Shown: positions 16,255 to 24,363, numbered from the stretch's first letter. The stretch is DNA of 64,000 nucleotides from Bacterioplanoides pacificum (GCF_042648445.1 NZ_JBHRYB010000001.1:674385-738384), one strand, 5' to 3'. Numbers and translations are program-made. The notes: generated by a model not told the origin, from the letters alone.

Positions 16255-16719
16255 ATGGCGAAATATATCGTTTACGTGGATATGGACCATACCTTATGTG
16301 ACTACGACGAAGGATTTGGGCGCCATCAGCTTAAGCATCCAGAGCTCAAGTATCCCCAAAGTGAACCAGGTCTGTATATAAGCTTAAAACCACTCCCTAA
16401 CGCTATAGAAAGCTTTGAGTGGCTAATGAAACACCCTGCCTTGGATGTTTATATACTGACTGCTCCTTCTATCCAAAACCCTCATTGTTATAGCGAAAAG
16501 CGCATTTGGGTCGAAGAGCACCTTGGAATGGAAGCGGTTCGCCGGCTTATTATTAGTCCTAATAAGGGCCTGAATAAGGGCCATTATCTGATTGATGATT
16601 GTGCTATCGGAAAAGGTCAGGAGAACTTTGAAGGTGAGCTGATTCAATATGGTTTTGGTAGGTTTAAAGACTGGAAATCAGTAATAAGCTTCTTTAAGGA
16701 AAAGCTTGCGGGTGAATAA
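16255..16719 (+). CDS. HAD-family 5'(3')-deoxyribonucleotidase-like protein
   Basis: This 154-aa protein starts MAKYIVYVDMDHTLCDYDEG. The DMDHT sequence is the HAD nucleophile motif (D-x-D-x-T) at residues 9-13. ILTAPS is motif II and the Lys of SPNKGLNKGHYLIDD supplies motif III, with the acidic pair of motif IV in YLIDD. This matches the NT5C family, which removes phosphate from deoxynucleoside monophosphates. The ATG at 16255 has GAGG at the right distance; an in-frame ATG further upstream would run through the structured leader. It overlaps the start of a DEDDh exonuclease gene, so the pair is one unit. Nucleotide depletion or recycling of DNA breakdown products during defence is inference. 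Confidence 0.82.
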   Translation: MAKYIVYVDMDHTLCDYDEGFGRHQLKHPELKYPQSEPGLYISLKPLPNAIESFEWLMKHPALDVYILTAPSIQNPHCYSEKRIWVEEHLGMEAVRRLIISPNKGLNKGHYLIDDCAIGKGQENFEGELIQYGFGRFKDWKSVISFFKEKLAGE

Positions 16720-17281
16720 TTTTCTAATTGTAGACCTTGAGTGCACGTGTGATTCACCAGTTAACTTCCCAAAAGATGAGATTGAAGTCATTGAAATTGG
16801 TGCAGTAATTGGTTCAATTACTGAATTAGGCTTTGATTTACTAAGCAAAAAGCAAATCTATGTAATGCCGACAGTTCACACAGTGCTTACAGAGTTTTGT
16901 CGCGATCTGACTGGTATCACTCAAGAGGAAGTTGATTTAGCTAATGTACTAGGTGAGGCTTTGCAAGATTTTGATTTATGGCTAAGAGAATATAGTCCTG
17001 TTGCATGGGGAAGTTGGGGGAACTTCGATCGAAAGCAATTTGGAAGTGAGTGCGCTAGAAAAGGCTTGAATGACCCTCTTCACGGAGTTAGCCATATTAA
17101 TATTAAGCAAGGCTTTGCGAGAAAATACGGGCATAGGGTTGGCTTAGGGCGTGCAGTGTCGATTTTAGGTTTAGAGTTTCAGGGAAAAGCACATTCTGGG
17201 GTTGTTGATGCAGAAAATATTGCGAGGCTATTATCAAGTTCAGAGAGTATTTGTAGCTATATTCATAAAAGAATTTCTTAA
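16706..17281 (+). CDS. DEDDh 3'-5' exonuclease, ERI-1/KapD-like
   Basis: A protein of about 190 aa of the DnaQ-like superfamily. ExoI is FLIVDLECTCD (D-x-E). ExoII has WGNFDRKQF. ExoIII is AHSGVVDAENIARLL (H-x4-D). The LECTCD form is typical of ERI-1/KapD-like exonucleases, which act on single-stranded RNA or DNA 3' ends. The start is ambiguous: TTG at 16706 lies 5 nt after AAGGA and GTG at 16712 lies 11 nt after it. Both overlap the deoxynucleotidase stop codon, so the genes are coupled. An exonuclease with a nucleotide phosphatase suggests joint nucleic-acid and nucleotide turnover. No terminator is obvious directly after it. Confidence 0.85.
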   Translation: MRVNNFLIVDLECTCDSPVNFPKDEIEVIEIGAVIGSITELGFDLLSKKQIYVMPTVHTVLTEFCRDLTGITQEEVDLANVLGEALQDFDLWLREYSPVAWGSWGNFDRKQFGSECARKGLNDPLHGVSHINIKQGFARKYGHRVGLGRAVSILGLEFQGKAHSGVVDAENIARLLSSSESICSYIHKRIS

Positions 17282-17606
17282 TAGATAGGAAGTTTTTATG
17301 TATAAGGATAGGGAGTTATTAGGTATTTCTAATCGGTTATGTAAAAAACGAATAAAAAATGAGTAGAAAATAATTTGGTATAAGTTTTAGATGTGCATGG
17401 CGCTAGGCCATGTGGTGACTGGGCTTCTCTATTTCAGTTGGCTGCTTGTCTGAAAAGAATTATAAGAAAATCCTTCATTCATAGTTTTATGTCTTTTGTT
17501 TATTCTAGAAATTCCATAATTCAGTTGTTATTATTTGATTGAATTTTTCTGAAATAATTAGGGTGATTTTAATCGCTCTCGTATGGTTGTGGATTTTTTC
17601 TAGATA

Positions 17607-17638
17607 TTTTATCGAATAATACCCGTTATTCGATAAAA
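17607..17638. promoter_or_regulatory. 13-bp perfect inverted repeat
   Basis: TTTTATCGAATAA (17607-17619) and TTATTCGATAAAA (17626-17638) flank the 6-nt spacer TACCCG. Either an operator for a transposon regulator or an RNA hairpin; the right arm ends in A residues just ahead of a ribosome binding site. A weaker look-alike (TATCGAATAAATAC) lies near 15960. Confidence 0.55.
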
Positions 17639-17643
17639 AAATA

Positions 17644-17711
17644 AAGGAGATATAAATATGTAGATACAAAAAAACCGAAGCTAATTATTAATTAAATTAT
17701 CTCCGGTTTTT
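17644..17711 (+). promoter_or_regulatory. Start-stop unit (RBS, ATG-TAG) followed by a terminator-like hairpin
   Basis: AAGGAG at 17644-17649 is 8 nt from ATG 17658, and the next codon is TAG. Seven bases later a stem forms between AAAACCGAAGCTAAT and ATTATCTCCGGTTTT (two mismatches), ending in TTTTT at 17707-17711. A ribosome would load and terminate immediately. This could be a leader that holds ribosomes, or the remains of a small gene whose body was lost. Confidence 0.45.
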
Positions 17712-17800
17712 AGGGAAGCGATGCTCCATGTGCTATGGCTTAGTATCAACTCCTTAAATTCCGGCGTCAAGTATTTTTAATCGAATTTTATATGTTCGAG

Positions 17801-17834
17801 GCCCAGACTCGCCTTTTCATCAGCGAATCTGGGC
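17801..17834 (+). promoter_or_regulatory. Hairpin in the tnsAB leader
   Basis: GCCCAGA (17801-17807) pairs with TCTGGGC (17828-17834), extended inward by TCGC/GCGA across one mismatch. It ends 21 bp before the tnsAB start codon and just before its ribosome binding site. It could act as an attenuator or protect the transcript 5' end. Confidence 0.5.
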
Positions 17835-17855
17835 TGAGGGCAGGGAGTTCTACAC

Positions 17856-20243
17856 ATGTTAGATAGCTTAAAATTTCAGCAATATGCGGTTCGTTTACAT
17901 GGGTTGTCACCGGCGGCAATTGAATACCTCACTACAACCAGGACATCTGAGCCCTCCAGGCCTGTTGGGGTTTTCGCAAGAACTAACGTCGTTTCTGCAG
18001 ATGTTTCAATGAAAATGGGAAGAACAGTAGCTGCAGAGAGCCACACTGAGAGAACGGTTGCGCTGAAGTTTGAATGGGACCCAGAGGTACTTGAGTATTG
18101 GGATCAGCCTCCAAGTATCGAGATTCTTAAAGTAAACAAACGAGGGCACCGAAGGAGGCAGCAGTATACCTCAGACTTTTTATGTCTCAGTATAAATGGT
18201 CCAATAGTAGTTGAAGTTAAAACGATCGATGAAGCAGAGAGTTTAGTTAAAACAGACCCAAGGAATTGGGTAAAGACAGAGGATGGATATGACTATATTC
18301 CTGCTCGCGAAGCGTATGAGCAGCAGTATGGCTTAAAGTTCAAAGTCATTACGGTGGAAAGTGCCGATCATCTGGTGGCCGAGAATATCAGAATTCTCAA
18401 CGCGGCCCGAACTGCTGAGCAATATGAGCCGATTCTTGGGCTAAGAGTTAATGAACTGCTAGCTGACCAGTCTGTTTGGAGGCTGGATGAGTTGAAGGCT
18501 GAACTTCTGCAGGCAGACTACACATCGGTTATTCAAATGATAGACAGTGGGGTGCTGGCATTTGATATGGCTTCTGCAAGTCTGGCTTTCCCTGATCAAT
18601 GTTATGTCGCCTCGACTCCAGCCCTATTGAGTAACTTCAATCAGAATGACCCTGAGGACCTGCTGGGTGAAGACGCAGATCCGATTTCAACGACTCTGAT
18701 GCCAACTGGACGGACTGCTAAACGTGCACTTGAGCGGCTAAGGCGTATAGAGTCAGGAGAAAGTAGTAGCTCGGTTAGGCGCTGGAAAAAACAGATTCTG
18801 GAGGGGCGGAAAAAAGGGCTGAACGCGCTTCAGGCATTGGTTGATGCTGATCGGAATATTATGGGGCGCCGCTCCAAGCTGAAAAAGGAGGTAAGAGAAT
18901 TTCTGAATGACTTCATCGAAAACGAGTGTTTATCGATGAGAACGGAGTCGCTGATTCAAATGTACTATGAATACTGCGCCCAGGTTAAAACTGCAGAATA
19001 CAAGCATAAGCCGGTAAGTACTCAAACTTTTTACAATAGAGTCGCGCAGATATCCCCAGAGCGTGTTGGTGAGGCAAAAGGGGGGAAGAGAATGTCACTC
19101 GCTATGGCTCCCCCGACGGATCCTAAGAAGAGACACATTGCACCTACTCTACCGTGGATGAAGGCGGGTGTAGATCACTACAACGTCGACATATCGCTTG
19201 TCGTTTATGAAGATTCTGAGACTATCTACACCGCTCGTCCATGGCTAACAATCATGAGAGATGTCGCGACAGACAAAGTGTTAGCTTTCTCGATTTCTTT
19301 AGAAGCTCCTTCCAGACGGTCTTGTGCAAAGCTAATTCGAGACTGTGTGCGTCGCCACGGAAAACTACCACGTGAAATACTTGTAGATCATGGAGCAGAT
19401 CTTACCTCTGTGTATTTCCGATCTTTACTAGCGCATTACCATGTTACTCATTCTCTTCGCCCATCGGGAAGCGCGAGGGTTGGCTCTGATGTTGAGAGAT
19501 TTTTCCGCCAGTTTATTGAGGAGCATCTCTCTCAGCGCCCTGGGTTTATAGCGGGAATAAAAAACCTAAGAGCGATTGATCGAAAAAAAGCACCTGAAAA
19601 AGCAGCGATACTAACTGTAGAGGATTTATATACTGAGCTGAGCGCCTATCTCATCTATCAATCAGAAAAGCCTATAGGGACGGCTGCTCAGTCCTCATCA
19701 GTTGTCTATGAAGATACGCTGAAGAGATTTCCATTTATTCCTATTCCTGTAGAGCTAGATCAAGAGTTTATTTTAGCTACTTCCGTTGATGCCGGGAGTT
19801 ATCGAGTGGATCAGCAGCGGGGGATTCATGTCCGTGACTTGCACTATAGCTGTCCTGAACTTCAACTACTGCGCGGCGTTAAGACCCGGACTGATATTCG
19901 TATTGATCCAGAAAACCCGTACATGATTTTTGTACTGATACAAGGGTGCTGGTTTCCTGCGCGTAATACAAAAAATTATCGCTATAAGGCTAAGTCAATT
20001 GAGCAGAAAGTGGCTGAAGGAGTTTTGGTGTATGAGTGCTCCACTTTTAGAAGGTCAATCAAGATGGAGAAAGGAATTGGATATAGAGATGTACTAAACC
20101 AGAAGGATCAAGAGCTTGAAAGGCGGCTTGAAGCATCTGAAGAATTCTATAGACAAGAGAAACCCGATGTGTTCCAGCCTGTACAGCGCATGCAAGAAGA
20201 TGATGTGTTCATTGTTCGTGATCTTAAAACGGAGGATTGGTAA
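17856..20243 (+). CDS. tnsAB: TnsA-TnsB fusion transposase
   Basis: A 795-aa fusion of the two strand-cleaving subunits of a Tn7-like transposase. Residues 1 to about 230 are the TnsA endonuclease: HTERTVALKFEWDPEVLEYW gives the catalytic Glu (E65 or E61), SDFL gives D107 and VVEVKT gives K122; TnsA nicks the 5' ends, allowing cut-and-paste. The rest is TnsB, an rve-type DDE integrase: D in HYNVDI near 445, D in LVDHGAD near 510, E in GSDVERFF near 547. The C-terminal tail (EDDVFIVRDLKTEDW) resembles the short acidic tail by which TnsB contacts TnsC. Natural TnsAB fusions are known in some Tn7-like groups. AGGGAG lies 8 nt before the ATG. tnsC follows after 2 bp. Confidence 0.93.
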   Translation: MLDSLKFQQYAVRLHGLSPAAIEYLTTTRTSEPSRPVGVFARTNVVSADVSMKMGRTVAAESHTERTVALKFEWDPEVLEYWDQPPSIEILKVNKRGHRRRQQYTSDFLCLSINGPIVVEVKTIDEAESLVKTDPRNWVKTEDGYDYIPAREAYEQQYGLKFKVITVESADHLVAENIRILNAARTAEQYEPILGLRVNELLADQSVWRLDELKAELLQADYTSVIQMIDSGVLAFDMASASLAFPDQCYVASTPALLSNFNQNDPEDLLGEDADPISTTLMPTGRTAKRALERLRRIESGESSSSVRRWKKQILEGRKKGLNALQALVDADRNIMGRRSKLKKEVREFLNDFIENECLSMRTESLIQMYYEYCAQVKTAEYKHKPVSTQTFYNRVAQISPERVGEAKGGKRMSLAMAPPTDPKKRHIAPTLPWMKAGVDHYNVDISLVVYEDSETIYTARPWLTIMRDVATDKVLAFSISLEAPSRRSCAKLIRDCVRRHGKLPREILVDHGADLTSVYFRSLLAHYHVTHSLRPSGSARVGSDVERFFRQFIEEHLSQRPGFIAGIKNLRAIDRKKAPEKAAILTVEDLYTELSAYLIYQSEKPIGTAAQSSSVVYEDTLKRFPFIPIPVELDQEFILATSVDAGSYRVDQQRGIHVRDLHYSCPELQLLRGVKTRTDIRIDPENPYMIFVLIQGCWFPARNTKNYRYKAKSIEQKVAEGVLVYECSTFRRSIKMEKGIGYRDVLNQKDQELERRLEASEEFYRQEKPDVFQPVQRMQEDDVFIVRDLKTEDW

Positions 20244-20245
20244 TC

Positions 20246-21295
20246 ATGATAAATCTGGACTTAAAGATTTCTCATCGGAACTGGGAGGAAGCCTTAAATA
20301 TGCTTTTTGCTCTCCTTATTCATGCTTCTCCTGGTGAAGTGGTTTGTGTTACTGGCCCTGCCAGGACTGGCAAAACCCGTATTATTGAAGAACTACGCAC
20401 AATGCTGGATGGCCCCAATACCAGCAATGATGATCAGATTGTAGCGACGGCATATGTTCTTGTGGACAATGATGGAAATAATGGTCGTTTTACAACAAAG
20501 TCTTTCATCTGGGATGCATTGGTAGCGATACGTCATCCGGGGTTTTATGGGCTCACCGATACGGAAAATATCACCAGAAAGTTCGATCGCTCTTCCGAAG
20601 CCGCGATGAAAAAAGCGTTTATTGTTGGAGCAAAGCACCGGAAATTGAAGTATTTATTTTTTGATGAAGCACAGCACGTAAATTATGTTGCTAAAGGTGC
20701 AGATGCTCCTCACATGGTATTGGATTCATGGAAGAATATGGCGAAACAAGCGGGAGTCGTGCTTGTGTTAGCGGGAGCATACCCAATGCTGGATACACTG
20801 AGGAATTCTCCACACCTGATAGGCCGACAGTACAAGGTTAACTTGCCCAGATACTACGAAAATAAAGATGATCTCAACGAATTTGCTTCAATAGTTGGGC
20901 AGTATTCAGCTTGTCTTCCAGATGATCTCGTAGAAAACGATCTGGTGAGTCACACGCGCTATCTCCACCGGCATACATTCGGTTGTATTGGCCTTTTACG
21001 GTTGTGGCTATTGCATGCTGCTGTTTACGCAAAGCAGTATCGCACCCAAATCAATAAAGCTGTTTTGGAAAGTACACGAGCCACTGATGATGATCTCAAA
21101 AGTATAGGAAGGGAGATTGCTGCAGGTGAGGAGATTCTATTCAGAGGAACAGATTTTTCTGCTTTGAGTGTACCAGAGGCCCCTTGTTCACCCGAAGACC
21201 AACTCGGTAAACCTGTGAAGAAATCTCAACGCATACCGTTTAAAGCAAAGCAAAGACGGTATAAGCCAGGTTCCCGTACAGCGGGGGAGGAGTGA
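20246..21295 (+). CDS. tnsC: TnsC AAA+ transposition regulator
   Basis: This 349-aa AAA+ ATPase links target selection by TniQ to the TnsAB transposase by assembling on target DNA. Walker A is GPARTGKT at residues 37-44 and Walker B is LKYLFFDEAQ near 137-143. The C-terminal 60 residues are basic (KKSQRIPFKAKQRRYKPGSR), as expected for contact with DNA or the transposase. I chose ATG 20246 with GGAGG 10 nt upstream; a TTG at 20237 is also in frame but overlaps tnsAB. The stop codon is 1 bp from the tniQ ATG, so the three genes form one operon. Confidence 0.92.
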   Translation: MINLDLKISHRNWEEALNMLFALLIHASPGEVVCVTGPARTGKTRIIEELRTMLDGPNTSNDDQIVATAYVLVDNDGNNGRFTTKSFIWDALVAIRHPGFYGLTDTENITRKFDRSSEAAMKKAFIVGAKHRKLKYLFFDEAQHVNYVAKGADAPHMVLDSWKNMAKQAGVVLVLAGAYPMLDTLRNSPHLIGRQYKVNLPRYYENKDDLNEFASIVGQYSACLPDDLVENDLVSHTRYLHRHTFGCIGLLRLWLLHAAVYAKQYRTQINKAVLESTRATDDDLKSIGREIAAGEEILFRGTDFSALSVPEAPCSPEDQLGKPVKKSQRIPFKAKQRRYKPGSRTAGEE

Positions 21296-21296
21296 T

Positions 21297-22595
21297 ATGA
21301 GCCCCCATCCACTATTTAAGTTAGATTTGATGGGGAAGGGAACGGCAGAGGTTGAATCTCTGCCATCCTATCTCCATCGTTGTGCGATTGCCCATAGTTG
21401 CGATGTTGGGCAGTTGATGACAATTGCTGATCAGCTCGTCGATGGTTCAGGGCTTTGCCTTAAGGAATCAGGTAAGCCTCGATATACTAAACCACACGAA
21501 CTGGTACGCTCTGGAAAGTTAGCCGACCTGTTTATCCACTCACTAGGGTGGGCGACTGGAGAACAATTGGATTCTTCAGTGATATGGGTGCTAAGGACGA
21601 CCTTGGGGGTGTCAGCTAACGAAGTGGTTAAAGGGTTTCGCTGGTGTCCTGAGTGTTTTGCTGATAATGAAAAACTTGGAATCCCTGCGTACTTCAAGCT
21701 GATTTGGCATATGTCGTCAGTTACTGCTTGCCATATTCACCGCACACCATTGGTACAACAATGCGAATTTTGTGGTTGCAATCAAATACATTATAAAAAA
21801 ACGCGAGAATTGGGTTTTTGCCAAGAGTGTGGCGTTAGTTTGTCTAAAAGGCGTGAAGAAATAGATCGCTGTGATCTTGCCAGTTCATGGGAAGACATAG
21901 GAAATGATATTGTAGAACTGTTTGGCGATTTAGCTTCAGTCAAACCAGGGTCATTACCAGAGGATGGCCCGTACAAATCGATTAATGATTTATTCGATTA
22001 TTATTGGAAGATAAACCGTGAAGATGTGTTCTATGAAACTCTGACTCGTGATGAAATGATTGCTTTAGCCTATAAGCAGAAGAAGGTCAGTATGCTCACC
22101 GCGCGGAGGGTGGCTTTTCGTTTAGGAATTCCACTGTACGCCTTCTTGGCTGGTGAGGCAGCGAGCATATCCGGAGTGCTTAATCATGGGATGCTTTGTA
22201 CATTACCTGACGGCTATTTGGATGTGAACCATAAGGCCCCTAAAAACCATATTGCAATTTTAAAGGAGGTTACAGAGATTATATCTGATTCAGAAGTACC
22301 GCTTACGGCTAAGGCTGTTTGTAAGCGTGCGGGTATCTCAACCGGTTATATGGCACACCGGTATCCAGCGTTGTACAGCTCTATTGTGGACAAGCGCAAA
22401 GACTACAACCAAGAGCAGCGGTTAAAGAAGCGGTATCGTGCTCAAGCCGCAGCATTGGAGTACTTTGTCGGTGATGAGTACAGTGCTAGTACAAAATCTC
22501 GTAATCATGCTTATAAGACGTTGAGGGAGAAGACTGGCCTTCCAAAGTGGGAGTTGGAGAGGGCGATTGAGGCAGCGTACCGAGCACTTAGCTGA
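21297..22595 (+). CDS. tniQ: TniQ/TnsD-family target-site selector
   Basis: This 432-aa protein has the TniQ N-terminal helical domain (ESLPSYLHRCAIAHSCDVGQ) and the zinc fingers of the family: RWCPECFADN with ACHIHRTPL, then CEFCGC and FCQECG. The extra C-terminal region, about residues 320-432 (LTAKAVCKRAGISTGYMAHR, LREKTGLPKWELERAIEAAY), has two helix-turn-helix-like units. This places it nearer to TnsD, which binds a specific attachment site, than to short CRISPR-associated TniQ. It is the only selector in the element, whose right tip lies 25 bp past the tRNA-Arg 3' end, so recognition of that tRNA gene is the obvious inference. GGGGGAGG precedes the ATG. Confidence 0.92.
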   Translation: MSPHPLFKLDLMGKGTAEVESLPSYLHRCAIAHSCDVGQLMTIADQLVDGSGLCLKESGKPRYTKPHELVRSGKLADLFIHSLGWATGEQLDSSVIWVLRTTLGVSANEVVKGFRWCPECFADNEKLGIPAYFKLIWHMSSVTACHIHRTPLVQQCEFCGCNQIHYKKTRELGFCQECGVSLSKRREEIDRCDLASSWEDIGNDIVELFGDLASVKPGSLPEDGPYKSINDLFDYYWKINREDVFYETLTRDEMIALAYKQKKVSMLTARRVAFRLGIPLYAFLAGEAASISGVLNHGMLCTLPDGYLDVNHKAPKNHIAILKEVTEIISDSEVPLTAKAVCKRAGISTGYMAHRYPALYSSIVDKRKDYNQEQRLKKRYRAQAAALEYFVGDEYSASTKSRNHAYKTLREKTGLPKWELERAIEAAYRALS

Positions 22596-22694
22596 GGATC
22601 GATCGTGAACTTCTACCTAAAATTGGATTTGAGTATATGTTGTATCTGAGCACTTTGTTTTTAGAATAGAGACGATGTTTTTAATATATGAATG

Positions 22695-22715
22695 GTGTTT
22701 ACAGAATGAAAACAC
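22695..22715. promoter_or_regulatory. Possible operator for the XRE regulator
   Basis: GTGTTT (22695-22700) and AAACAC (22710-22715) form an inverted repeat about 100 bp upstream of the XRE gene at 22814, in an AT-rich promoter region. Short, so uncertain. Confidence 0.3.
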
Positions 22716-22813
22716 TGTGTTACCATTGATTTGAATGGGAAATTATCTATTGGTATGGATGATGTATTTCTCAATTTGGTAACCCTCACCCAGGGGTTTA
22801 GGAGATTATAGAA

Positions 22814-23179
22814 ATGACTGAGCTAGGAATCTTTTTACGAAAAGCGCGCATTGATTTAGGCATTAGCCTTCGTCAAATGGCTGCTGCTGTAAGTATTAGC
22901 CCTGCTTTTCTCTCATCTATAGAAACTGGCAAGAAAGACGTTACTTCAGATGTTATCGATAGTTTGGCTGATTACATGAAGTTGTTTGGATCTGACCGTA
23001 CAGACTTTCAAGTAATGGCTGTTCGTTCGAATTCTGAGTTGAAAGTTTCGTTAAAAAACAAGACCCAAGAAGAGGTCGATACTTTTGCTTTACTTGCACG
23101 AAAAATTAGCGGATTGACCGAGGAAGACTTGGGCAATATTCAATCCATTCTTAAAAAGAGCCAAACGATGGAAAAGTAA
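22814..23179 (+). CDS. XRE-family regulator paired with an ImmA/IrrE peptidase
   Basis: This 121-aa protein has an HTH_3 domain in residues 5-60 (FLRKARIDLGISLRQMAAAV, SPAFLSSIETGKKDVT). The C-terminal half has a charged helical segment (KNKTQEEVDTFALLARKISG) expected to dimerise or be the cleavage target. It is followed after 14 bp by an ImmA/IrrE metallopeptidase, the classic arrangement in which the peptidase cleaves its neighbouring repressor and derepresses element genes. It may control transposon or defence genes, or be a stress-sensing toxin-antitoxin-like pair. GGAG precedes the ATG. Confidence 0.85.
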   Translation: MTELGIFLRKARIDLGISLRQMAAAVSISPAFLSSIETGKKDVTSDVIDSLADYMKLFGSDRTDFQVMAVRSNSELKVSLKNKTQEEVDTFALLARKISGLTEEDLGNIQSILKKSQTMEK

Positions 23180-23193
23180 TATGAGGTAATTTA

Positions 23194-23769
23194 GTGGCTG
23201 CGATTGTTCCCCCAAAAGACTTGAACGAGATCCGTGTAACTGCGGATGAAGTGAAAAACATAATCGGTGCATGGACGCGCGATGTATTCCCCGTAATGGA
23301 ATTGATAGAGGCTTATGATGGCTTCAGCGTGCGTTCGAAAGGGGAGCACTTGCTAGAAATTGTCTCTAAAGAAGAGATGCCCTATAGCTCAGGGCAGACC
23401 TGCACTAAGAGCGGACTTATCAAGCTTCGGGAGGACTATTACATGGATGCATGTGATGGCAATTGCGAAGGTAGGTTTACTGCAGCACATGAGCTTGGGC
23501 ACCACATATTGCACAAGGGAGTCACCTTGCAGCGAGTAGCTGACGGAATTGAGCTACCGGCAGACTATTGTCCTGAAGTCCAAGCTGATTCATTTGCCTG
23601 TGAGCTATTGATAGATCATGAGTATTTGAAACAGAACTTAGGAAAGCATGGCTTAGCGGCTATCGCTGAAAGGTATAGACTTCCTGTTCAAAAATTATTT
23701 GAACACGTTCAAAGGCTAATGGAGAACGGAGAACTAGCAGCTATTCAGCTTGAAATGAAATTTAGTTAA
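23194..23769 (+). CDS. ImmA/IrrE-family metallo-endopeptidase
   Basis: This 191-aa zinc peptidase has HExxH in TAAHELGHHILH near residue 100 and the third ligand region PEVQADSFACELLID, typical of the ImmA/IrrE (DUF955) family. Such enzymes cleave XRE repressors encoded next door in response to DNA damage or other signals. The GTG at 23194 is used, with GAGG about 7 nt upstream; no suitable ATG exists nearby. Translation is probably coupled to the XRE gene. A Cys-rich stretch just before the active site (TCTKSG...ACDGNCEG) is not a usual part of the family and might bind a metal or respond to redox state. Confidence 0.88.
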   Translation: MAAIVPPKDLNEIRVTADEVKNIIGAWTRDVFPVMELIEAYDGFSVRSKGEHLLEIVSKEEMPYSSGQTCTKSGLIKLREDYYMDACDGNCEGRFTAAHELGHHILHKGVTLQRVADGIELPADYCPEVQADSFACELLIDHEYLKQNLGKHGLAAIAERYRLPVQKLFEHVQRLMENGELAAIQLEMKFS

Positions 23770-23777
23770 GAAAAAGA

Positions 23778-23802
23778 CGCTAGTGAAACGTTGCCACTAG
23801 CG
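23778..23802 (+). terminator. Hairpin after the ImmA/IrrE gene
   Basis: CGCTAGTG (23778-23785) and CACTAGCG (23795-23802) form a perfect 8-bp stem with a 9-nt loop, starting 9 bp past the stop codon. Only a short pyrimidine run follows, so it is a weak terminator or an RNA stabiliser. Confidence 0.5.
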
Positions 23803-23851
23803 CCTCTTGTGAGGAACTGCGAATCGATGAGTTGGCGCTCATTGAACTACA

Positions 23852-24153
23852 GCTATGCCCTCGAGTTGACCCTTGAAGCCTAGCGTACCTGTAGAGAATT
23901 CGCAACCTTCCTTACAAGTTTCCATGATGCCGAAATGGAGACAATGTCTATGACTACTCCCGTTGATAATGCGGAGTACATCTTTGTGGCTAGCTTTCGA
24001 CACCCAAAAACTGGGAAGAGGATTTATGCCTCTCAGCATGGGAAGAAAGCCTTCCGTATAAAAGTTAACAAAAGCCGTAAGTAAGGTTTGTAAATTTGGC
24101 CGAGGAGAACGTGATGCTACTCCGGCCCTTAGCAATGTCCTCGAGTTGACCTT
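23852..24153 (+). repeat. Pair of direct repeats, each encoding a four-residue mini-ORF
   Basis: The segments at 23852-23874 and 24132-24153 share the form AGC-T/A-ATG-C/T-CC-TCGAGTTGACC-TTG. Each reads ATG, Pro or Ser, Ser, Ser, TGA (starts 23855 and 24135). Each precedes a tiny basic gene, by about 95 and 64 bp respectively. They look like duplicated leaders with mini-ORFs, perhaps controlling translation of those genes. Confidence 0.5.
23950..24084 (+). CDS. Tiny basic protein (44 aa)
   Basis: Reads MTTPVDNAEYIFVASFRHPK, then a TGKR segment and a basic end (KKAFRIKVNKSRK). GGAG at 23937-23940 lies 9 nt from ATG 23950, a better fit than the in-frame ATG at 23944. The composition, a short beta-like aromatic segment and a Lys/Arg-rich tail, suggests a nucleic-acid or ribosome contact. 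No family is recognised. It is the first of two tiny basic genes that follow similar leader repeats. Confidence 0.5.
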   Translation: MTTPVDNAEYIFVASFRHPKTGKRIYASQHGKKAFRIKVNKSRK

Positions 24154-24198
24154 GGGCAGCGTTGAGTCTATGCCATCACATGCAAGAGGAACCAAATC

Positions 24199-24297
24199 AT
24201 GGTGCGCAAAACAGTGAAGGTACGTAAGTACAAGCGTTATCGATTAGGTCAGTGGGAAGAGGTTTGTACCCACTTTCGTCGTTGGCCGCGCAGCTAA
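24199..24297 (+). CDS. Tiny very basic protein (32 aa)
   Basis: Starts MVRKTVKVRKYKRYRLGQWE and ends HFRRWPRS; about 12 of 32 residues are Lys or Arg. AGAGGA lies 7-8 nt before the ATG and a strong hairpin (24304) follows the stop codon, so it looks like a complete transcription unit. No family is recognised. It is parallel in arrangement to the 44-aa gene upstream. Confidence 0.5.
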   Translation: MVRKTVKVRKYKRYRLGQWEEVCTHFRRWPRS

Positions 24298-24303
24298 TGA
24301 CCA

Positions 24304-24323
24304 GGGGGCTCAAAGCCCCCTTC
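24304..24323 (+). terminator. GC-rich terminator hairpin
   Basis: GGGGGC (24304-24309), loop TCAAA, GCCCCC (24315-24320), then TTCT. It lies 7 bp after the 32-aa gene and before the DUF3892 gene. Confidence 0.6.
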
Positions 24324-24363
24324 TACTGAAAAACTATTGATAGACAAAAATATAGGTGAAAAT

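Larger units (their letters stand above)
17282..17855. other. 574-bp regulatory stretch before tnsAB
   Basis: No gene is seen. It contains, in order, an AT-rich part, a 13-bp perfect hairpin (17607-17638), a strong ribosome binding site followed at once by ATG-TAG (17644-17663), a terminator-like hairpin (17670-17711) and a leader hairpin (17801-17834) ending 21 bp before the tnsAB start. The features are listed separately. Together they look like a short transcript unit and a control region for transposase expression. Confidence 0.6.
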
